A stretch of DNA of 64,000 nucleotides from Acanthococcus lagerstroemiae. Taxonomy: Eukaryota; Arthropoda; Insecta; Hemiptera; Eriococcidae. The notes under the pieces were generated by a model. It searched no databases and was not told the DNA's origin. It was given only the letters and a program-made list of their open reading frames with translations. The position numbers and the translations under genes are program-made. Shown here piece by piece: positions 56,731 through 64,000 of the stretch; position 1 is the first letter of the stretch, and each line of letters opens with the position of its first letter. The stretch covers positions 34,174,955 through 34,238,954 of the forward strand of contig CM063111.1 of assembly GCA_031841125.1 (NCBI GenBank), read 5' to 3'.

Positions 56731-57464
56731 TTGAAAGTCAAATTTGGTTTCTGAAAATGAAGTACCCTGGACTCCTGTCGGACTATAGTCAGTCAAAAGT
56801 CGAAGGTTTCAAGCTGAGTATCGAACTTTATCTGAAAGGTTGAAACAAAGCTGAAATTTGGAAGACATTTCGAAAATCTGACAGTCGGTAGCAAACGTTG
56901 AATTTTGAATTTCAATGACTATTCTGTTTTCCTAGATTCTCTGTTTGACCTAGAGACTAAAATTTGAGAAAGTTGAACGTTTTATTAAAATCTAAAAGTT
57001 GAAAGCAAAAGACTTATTTTTCAATATCACAAGATGAATCCGATACCAAATGTTTTTTGTTTAATTTACGGGCTTTGGTCCTGGTGAATATCGGAGGGAA
57101 ATTCAGTCTGGAACAAAAGTCAAAACTCCATGTATTTTTCCCATAAGAACGAAAGGAAGCTTGTGGCACGGACTGCCCTAATCCGATCAACCTGAAACGT
57201 TGCAGTTTTTTTTTTTGTTCGTTTATTTATTTGTTTGTTTGTTTTTTGTTTTTTCTTTCTCTTGATTTTATTGGAACCAATTTAAGAGACAAATCAGAGG
57301 AAAGAAGAGTAAATAACGACCACCTAGTGTGTAAAGGAAATTTTGTGTTCCTCTCAAGTATATTCCTTTCCAGCTTACCCTCCAAGACTAGGGTATGCTC
57401 ATGCGCGTACATGTGAGTGCTTAGGGGATAAAAGGTTCCAATCTGCATTTGCAGGGACGAAACA

Positions 57465-57690
57465 CCTCCCATAATTTGGCAGTCGGCAAATTTTGAAACT
57501 ATTCATTTGAATTTTTCATTTTCTAAGAACGTTTGTTTATTTGTTTATTATTATTTTTTTTTTCAATTAAAAAATATTTTGATTAAGGAATCGGCAAATT
57601 TTCAAATGTTTATAAAATTTTGTCAACAAATTTTTAGTTTAAAAAAAATTTGTCAGAAAATTTTCCTCCCCCCCCCCCCAAACTGAAAAT
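57465..57690. repeat. Direct repeat, copy 2
   Basis: Second copy of 56490-56730. It ends directly before the readable part of the hAT transposase at 57716, so the pair may bound or duplicate part of that element. Confidence 0.7.
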
Positions 57691-57715
57691 CTTTCGTGTT
57701 GCGTATCATCAGGCT

Positions 57716-59387
57716 AAGACTATGAGTTCCTTCAAAAATTTCAAAGATGAGGTATTACTTCAAAAGGAAAATGGTGTCGATGTTGGGACACTACTGCACT
57801 CGAGATTTACGAGTGCGAATATTATTAACTTTCTGGACGAGGAAATGCGCAGGAGGCATGTTCAGATTACTAAAGAAAAGTGTCCAAAATTTAGTCTTCT
57901 TGTTGATGAAAGTAATACAGTCAGCAAACAACATGCTACTATGATAGTATATCTTTGCGCTTGCTTCCCTGGAAATAAAAATCGTACTGTTTATTTCGAC
58001 CTTGTTGAGATTAAGGTGGACAAATCTGTGAATGGCTTAAAGAAAACACTTCTGGATGCCTTGTCTTCTCGAGGAATAACGGAAGAAATTTTATATGACT
58101 GTCTTGTGGGAGTTGCTGCAGATGATGCATCCACAATGATGGAGATAGACAGTGGTCTCGCTGCACATCTAAAAGATCGTTTCCTCAACCTCGTTGTCTG
58201 GCATTCTTCTGCTCATTGACTGCAACTTGCAGTTGGAGGTGCTGTCTTAGCTGTTACCGGAATTGACCATTTTCGTATATTTATGGATAGCCTCTATGCT
58301 CTGTACTATCCATCTTCGAAAAATCAAAGAGAACTGGAAGCATGTGCAAAAGAGTTGAATGAAAGAAGTAAAGAAAATTGGTCGTATCCCATATGTTCGT
58401 TGGGTTGCGTCGAGTGAACATACATGTTCTGCAGTATGGTCATCATTTTCTTCCTTGTATCAACATTTCAGCGAAAACAGTAAATATCCCAGTTTCTCAG
58501 CTAAAGAAAGAGGAAAATACTCAGGTTTGACTGAAAGAATAATCGTCGAAAGAATTTGTTCAGAATTTAGGCATTCTCTTTGATGCTTTTACAGAACTGA
58601 CGCAATGTCAAATAGGTACCCTACAAAAGAATAATATTACAATTCCATAATGCAATTTTGAAATGGATTTAAGTAAGTTTTTCAAGCTTGTAAGGAAAAC
58701 GAGGAATTTATAGTACAGAGGTTTGTGAAGGCATAGAAAAAAGTTACTTTAAGAATGTAAGACTTTACGAGGGTGTAGGAAATGTAACAAAATTATAAAT
58801 GCAGCCCAGTTTTATCAGTCTCTTGTCCATAATATGGAAAATCTACTCTACAATTCAATCAACCAAGTTTGTGAAAGATCAAAAATTTATTTCTGAACGA
58901 AAAGATGAATATAAGACAATATTGGAAGATTTTAATTTTAAATCCAAAAACTTGGAAAAAGGAAAATATACTGTATGGAGAGGACCATATCCGTAGGCCA
59001 GCTACACGCCTACATTCAGGTACCGGTTGTGGATGCAATGAATGGATTTCGCGAGTATTTAAATGACGGAGGAAAGGAAATCCCAACACAATTACAATCT
59101 TTGTCAACAGCTTCAGAAGCAGCGCCAGTCGCTACTGCTGAGTAGGAAGGAGTGTTTAGTTGTATGAATAATGTAATGACCCCTGAACGTTCTTCACTAT
59201 CAATTTCTCGTCTATCAAACTCCATTTTCTTAAGAATAAATGGTTCGTCAATTGAGAAATTCAACCCTGATCCGTATAATCTCCCCTGGCTTGCTCAAGG
59301 TCATCTCTCTGCTTTGACTGCTGCTAAAAAGGAGAAAGAAGAGGAATATTATATCGAGTTTGTTGAATTTTGGAAAATATTCCATTG
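57716..59387 (+). pseudogene. hAT transposase (SCAND3/ZBED-like), decayed
   Basis: Begins with AKTMSSFKNFKDEVLLQKEN, DVGTLLHSRF and KCPKFSLLVDESNTVSKQHA, the RNaseH-like core with its first D. GVAADDASTMMEIDSGLAAH and LVVWHSSAH follow; a stop at 58217 comes where the family reads HRLEL. After a frameshift, KKIGRIPYVRWVASSEHTC and YQHF follow. The C-terminal hAT dimerisation domain appears at 59140-59385: EGVFSCMNNVMTPERSSL, then RLSNSIFLRINGSS and FNPDPYNLPW. Several stops and shifts and a non-coding interval (58590-59020) make it inactive. It is a different lineage from the minus-strand transposase at 5.2-7.0 kb. TIRs were not found. Confidence 0.8.
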
Positions 59388-59507
59388 ATAATGTAACTAC
59401 TCTATTTTTATTTTTTGATTTCATAAAAATAGCACTTTTGGCTGTTATGCCATCTTCAGTGGAGTTCCCTACCGTTTCTTTTTGTTAGTTCTATTTATAG
59501 TAATGTG

Positions 59508-59700
59508 CAGTACCGTATGGTAAACCTATTGGTGTGTGTTCCTGTTGGTTGTCTGTGGTTGTGTAGTCTGTCCAATCCGGGAGTGTTATGTTGTTACTCT
59601 GAATAAGTTCTCGCTTTGGAAATTAGTTATTGTGTTTATTAGGTTGTTTTATTTTGTTTTTGCCTTTATTATCTCTAGTTGTTCTTTTAATTTTATTTTC
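59508..59700. repeat. Dispersed repeat shared with 44223-44400
   Basis: See the copy at 44223. This copy contains a single GTAC at the position where the 42479-44222 element ends, so it may be the empty-site form. Confidence 0.65.
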
Positions 59701-60980
59701 CTTGTGTTGTTTTCTATGTGCAGGATTTTCTCATCTTCTTCTGTAAAGACGATTTCTGGCAATGAAGTGTGGGCTGACAAATTTTTGAGTCAATTCTGTG
59801 TTCAACTTCAAGACGTCGTGGGTACGTGTCAAGATTATTTTAAAGATCTGAAAATTTGGTGACATTACATTCATGGATAGGGAAAAACTTCTGGGGGAAG
59901 CCTGGTCAAATTTCGGAAACATTTTAAAACTATAACACCCCAGTGAACTCCCGTCTACAGCTCGATTTCGATTCCAATCTCGAGTTCACTCAATCCTCCC
60001 ATCATACTACTGCAACAAGTATATAGATCCCCAGTGACCATACGGCTCGTGTAAGCCGAATTCATTTTTTTCAATAGCGCATAATTAAAACCACGACGGC
60101 TCCCGTTGAATGGATTTTTTTCCTCATATTACACTTCTTAAGCTCTTCAACACACAACGACGAGCGTCTACGATAACAATCAAATAAGCGAGAAAGGCGA
60201 AAAAGGGTTTTCGCGAATAATCGAAATTATCGTCGGAGAGTGATACAATAGCAGCCGAGCTAGTTCTTTCGAAAAATTACGACAGTTACAAGAGAATATA
60301 TATAGAGGGTTGGCGTCCGCACAGAATCCCTTTTTCTTTCTCCACGCCATGCAAATGTACTACATACGTTCGAGTCAGCGATAAATCATAAAGAAAACAA
60401 CAACGGGAAAACGGGTGAAAATTCGACGCACTAGTCATTTATTATCCGCATTCGAATCGAGTTCGTATTTTCGGTTCACGATAATTATAAATATTCCGTT
60501 CTTGTTACATTTATTGCACACGCAGTCGATTGATGGCTGCTCATTTATAACGGCGCGAATACGATTTCATTTTTACAATGCTCGCGAAGCCCCGGCTACG
60601 GTTTGGAGTATGCGAATGTATGGACAATTCCGAATGGAGAATGGTGGTACATGACACGAGTTCGTGTTTCAGAATAGGGTAAGGCTGGGCTCTTACCGAG
60701 TAACCGGAGTACAATGTACAAAATTTACGATTTTCACCGCAGTCGGTGGAGCTATGGGTCATTTTCCAGATCCTGAGAATATTAAAGTCGCATTTCTTTT
60801 TATGTTACACTTTTTTTCATAATAGCTTATATGTGATGATGATGATGTTGATGAGGCTGTCAATCTTACGACTGGTTTGATGCAGCTCTCCGAAGCGAGA
60901 TCCTTACTTAACATCGAATAGAATAGCTAGGGGAGTGAATTTCTTTCGTAACACGCCTGTAAATTCTCAAACATGGTTTA
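59701..60980. other. No confident gene
   Basis: 59930-60640 is CpG-rich, host-like non-coding DNA. A short (GAT)n tract lies at 60836-60858. No frame carries recognisable motifs. Confidence 0.4.
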
Positions 60981-60984
60981 TGTA

Positions 60985-61560
60985 ACTATAAACCGGCACA
61001 AGTCCCGATACTCACTGAGGAACACCGACGACGATGCTAGTCTTTTGCTCGCAATCATGTGCAGTGGCGAGAAGGGGATTGGAGGCAAGTTTTCTTCACG
61101 GAAGAGTCCAGATTTTCTCCCGCAGGACCGGGTGGACGTGTACATATATGGAGACGCCCTAGTCGACGATATGCTCAACATATGTTTACACGGAGGTCGA
61201 ATTTCTTCGGTAATTCCATTATGGTCTAGGGTGGTATTTCGCGTGAGGCTAGAACGGATATCCATTTTTGTGACTCCTGCACCGTGAACGCTTCAGTGTA
61301 CCTATAATGAGGACATTCTCCTAGATTATGTTTGTCGCACCTTATATACCATTTGTAGGTGCGGGCTCCTTGTTCATGCAAGATAACGTACGACTGCATG
61401 TAGCACGTCAAACACTCAACATTCTTGTTTATTATGGGCATGAAAAATTTGTTCTTACTCATTCGAAATTCAGAATTCAAAAACCTAAAACTAATCAAAG
61501 TCAACTTCTCGATGCAGATGTTGGTAACTTTGTGTGCAAGTCCATCCATTCGGATGCTTA
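60985..61560 (+). pseudogene. Tc1-type transposase fragment
   Basis: One frame reads KPAQVPILTEEHRRR, stop, then SFARNHVQWREGDWRQ, VFFTEESRFS (the ESRF block carries a catalytic acidic residue), GGRVHIWRRPSRRYA, then SIMV, stop, GGISREARTD. One frame over it continues LFMQDNVRLHVARQTLN, corresponding to the family's QDNARPHTA with the second catalytic D. It fades after 61440. N-terminal HTH domains are missing. Stops and frameshifts make it dead. No TIRs recognised. Confidence 0.82.
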
Positions 61561-62870
61561 ACGTTTTACGCTTTTTTGACAGGACATCGAAAATGAAAAC
61601 CTACGCACGTAACTCACGCACCCAGTCAATAATGAAGAAACTTAGTTATATAAAGTTCATCGGGTGAAATGTATGAAGAGAAAGTGGCGGAAAGAGAACA
61701 AAATGAGGAAAAAAGAAAGAAAAAACGTCAGTAACGAAAGGGCCAAATTTCACAAACGAAACGTACCTACACAGTCATATATAAGCAGGAAACAGATTGA
61801 TTTTGAGACGCGTCTGTGTATTCTCCTCACCTTGCGTACGCGCCAAAATCTTCGTTCAAAATGAACGCGAACAATTTCGACAAATAGGGTATATGGAATA
61901 AAATAAGTCTAGTTTTTTTTTCTCATCTCATTTTCTTCTCTTGCATTCTGTCTGCTCTAGCTCTGGATCCATACATCGAACTTTAGTAGGCGGTTAATCG
62001 TTCGTGTTCTTCTGGCATGACGAGGGCGCCGAAAAATTTGAAAAACGATTGAAAATTCTCGGCAACACGAATGCTCCGTTTTTTCTCATCGAAATTGCTA
62101 CCGAATATTATATTTGTACCAATTCTGTTTCAGTTCTAGTACAACGATTCAACATTTTGACCACACAAATTCCCAAATTATATTTTTGCAGGGAGAAATA
62201 TTTCTCTTTTCATGTCCATCTTAGCACAAAAATCATCGGGAAGGGGAGCAAATGCAGGAACACACTAAGGCATGTTTCCTCTAAAAAGAAAAATTGCCCA
62301 TAGCAGGGGACATGATAAATATCTTAGTCTCGCTGCTTCAATCTATCGTCAGACCGAAAATTCGACTAGGAAAATTGTTTTTAAATGCTCTGAATCAGTA
62401 AAACGCATCTGACTCCAGGGTTTTCACTTACCACTGGCCCGTAACGTCGAAGGAGGAAGATAAATGGAAGCATTTCCCTTTCAACTAATGGTTTTCTGGT
62501 CCTAGCAAAAAAGGCCAAAACCTTTTTTATTGCTTCTTTTTGACTTCTCTTCCTTTTTCATAGTTTTTTTTAGTTTATATTTGCCCCTCCCCCTTGGAAA
62601 AATAGTCACGTTGCGGGTATGACTCACCATGCAGTTTTCACTGATACAGCGAGCTCTTAACTTCTTAGTTTGAATGCAACTGGGATCCTATTGTAGTTGG
62701 CCTTCACCTCTACATGCATTACAGTGGTTCGCTTAGTTAATTCAAGTAGAAATTTTTTTTTAGCCTCATGAAACGGCCACCTACCCATAAATCTGTTCTA
62801 TTAAAATAAGGAATGTCTACCGAGTTTCAACTTAATCGCTGGATAAGGAATACATATGCCCATTCCCGTT
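61561..62870. other. No gene recognised
   Basis: AT-rich DNA. The lysine- and arginine-rich frame at 61664-61864 is a low-complexity artefact. Nothing with family motifs. Confidence 0.45.
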
Positions 62871-62878
62871 AAGCAGTC

Positions 62879-62884
62879 TTTATT
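62879..62884 (-). promoter_or_regulatory. Candidate poly(A) signal of the CUB-like gene
   Basis: AATAAA on the minus strand, about 200 nt downstream of the stop codon at 63083. Confidence 0.35.
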
Positions 62885-63082
62885 TTCTCTGTAATCCTAT
62901 ACCGTGTAGCAATACCAATTAATAATAAGTTTACCAAACTTTTTGCGATTTCAATAAAATTTGAAAATTTTATGTATACTGTGTAGAGGTACCCAAAATC
63001 TAAGTTAATTATTCTGCAAATAAGTTACAACTTGGTATATTTTCATGTCTGCAACTGTTAGTCCTGTAAGTAACGGCGTGAA

Positions 63083-63859
63083 CTATTTTCCACACGCTGC
63101 GGCGAGTAATGAATAAAAACCATGATATACACATCCACCCCCATCAATACGTGCAATCAGACCTTGAGTTGTGAAAAACACCCTTTTTAGGCTACCGCAG
63201 TATGTTATTGGCCCAATCGTGTTCAATTCTAATGCGAATGCAGTTGTTAAAGCGCACGCGCCATATCCACCTTTAGCTATCAAAGCATCTATAGAGAAAC
63301 CAGTTTCTGAAACATTCACACGAATGATTTACTTATAGATTTGCTATCTGCTCTGAAAGTAACTCAGAGAAGCGAATTACGATCAGAAGCATATAATAAG
63401 GTGAATAATCGCATTTGAAAAGGAAGGGCAGACGAATTTTTCCTAACTGAAGGATTTCAAATTTTGTGAGTACTGGAAAAAGCGAAGGAATTTTGGTGTT
63501 TTTCTGATGGTCTGAGTCGTGAAAACAGACAAGAATGGATCTTTTTCGCGCATTTGGAGTCAAATTTTCCAAACTCAAATGGTATTTTTCCAATTTCTTT
63601 CAGTTGGCTAACTTGATTAGGAAAGACCATCCCTCTACCAGTAGCTACAACCCTGATCATATTATTCTAAATGCTTATTCACTGGGTAGGTGCTATTTAA
63701 TTGTTAGATACATACTCTGAATGATCTGTTCTGCAGTCACTGTACTTGCTGGGTAGTTGCAATTTACTCGATCTGAATTTGGTTCTGTAATTAGAACACT
63801 ATTACCCGAGATAGTTATATTGACATTACTTCCGTTTGTGGGACATGTATTTTGTATTT
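63083..63859 (-). CDS. 3' end of a host gene; two exons, CUB-like secreted domain (partial)
   Basis: Exon 63716-63859 is preceded by an ATTCCAG acceptor and followed by A|GTATGT. It encodes IQNTCPTNGSNVNITISG, then LITEPNSDRVNCNYPAS and TAEQIIQ. The terminal exon 63083-63306 starts after TTTCAG. It encodes TGFSIDALIAKGGYGAC, ALTTAFALELNTIGPITYCG, FFTTQGLIARIDGGG and SLLAAACGK, ending in TAG. Splicing across 63307-63715 keeps the frame, with the split codon A|AA giving Lys. Paired cysteines, a GNSVLITEPN...NCNYP stretch and a late YCG fit a CUB-like extracellular fold. The CUB assignment is my inference; that this is a real gene is better supported. Upstream exons lie beyond 63860 or outside the window. 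Confidence 0.6.
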
Positions 63860-64000
63860 CTGGAATGATTAAAAATTGAACATGCGATTTAGGTGGGCGA
63901 GATGATAGCATTCGAATTGTTGTTATAAAGAATTACTAATGCTTAATAACGTACGCTGTTTCAGTTGAGACGCCGATATTCCTAGTTCATTAAAAAGTAT

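Noticed and set aside
60415..60762. Small genes on both strands in the CpG-rich block
   Set aside because: Frames overlap on opposite strands without domains. Treated as host non-coding DNA.
61664..61864. A basic nuclear protein
   Set aside because: Only a purine-rich low-complexity frame, with no conserved motif and no partner exon.

Overview
This is a eukaryotic, AT-rich, intron- and repeat-dominated window. I see no operons, ribosome-binding sites or dense coding. The transposon mix suggests an arthropod, probably an insect: APE-type LINEs, an R1-like LINE, pogo/Tigger, Tc1, many hAT derivatives, a Ginger element and tRNA-derived SINEs. I cannot name the species. Most long open frames are chance frames or decayed transposon genes. 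The best-supported host gene is a minus-strand fragment at the extreme right (63083-63859). Its two exons join in phase, and the cysteine pattern looks CUB-like.

Left third (1-29 kb). A SINE with a 17-bp target duplication (500-717) comes first. It is followed by a degenerate tandem repeat (2.3-2.9 kb) and two divergent head-to-head LINE RT fragments that meet at 3481. A TA-flanked MITE (4355-4509) lies next to them. A hAT-like element (5002-7467) is interrupted by a complete Tigger derivative (5388-6137). A long decayed RTE-type LINE (about 7860-11930) carries ORF1, endonuclease and RT remnants. The 14.1-16.4 kb stretch holds repeated inverted half-sites of the form AGGTCA-n-TGACCT and two hAT insertions. 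A minus-strand spliced coding fragment lies at 17.9-19.1 kb. Further hAT elements lie at 20.1 kb and beyond, and a Ginger-type element with long TIRs, a TCCT target duplication and a dead integrase occupies 24898-26106.

Centre (29-46 kb). The dominant structure is a very long imperfect palindrome (30445-40516), centred at about 38037. Two unrelated hAT-type elements (32268-37905 and 38168-38825) sit in its two arms at exactly the mirror-equivalent 8-bp site, GTTGTAGG / CCTACAAC. An unoccupied copy of the site lies at 31731. The arms also contain short hairpins whose loops share a GAGCC-GAAGG-CGAG type core. Beyond the palindrome is a 1.7-kb TIR element rich in GTGACA motifs (42479-44222), a PHD-finger-like transposase remnant, and a MITE family with CCCGTTGAAG ends.

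Right third (46-64 kb). This part holds about 4 kb of featureless AT-rich DNA and a decayed, 5'-truncated R1-clade LINE (49963-52285). After those come a possible small terminal exon (52812-53112), two more hAT MITEs, a decayed hAT transposase (57716-59387) and a Tc1 transposase remnant (60985-61560). The CUB-like gene end closes the window.

All calls come from reading the sequence and translating it by eye. Family names rest on motif recognition, and no database search was run.
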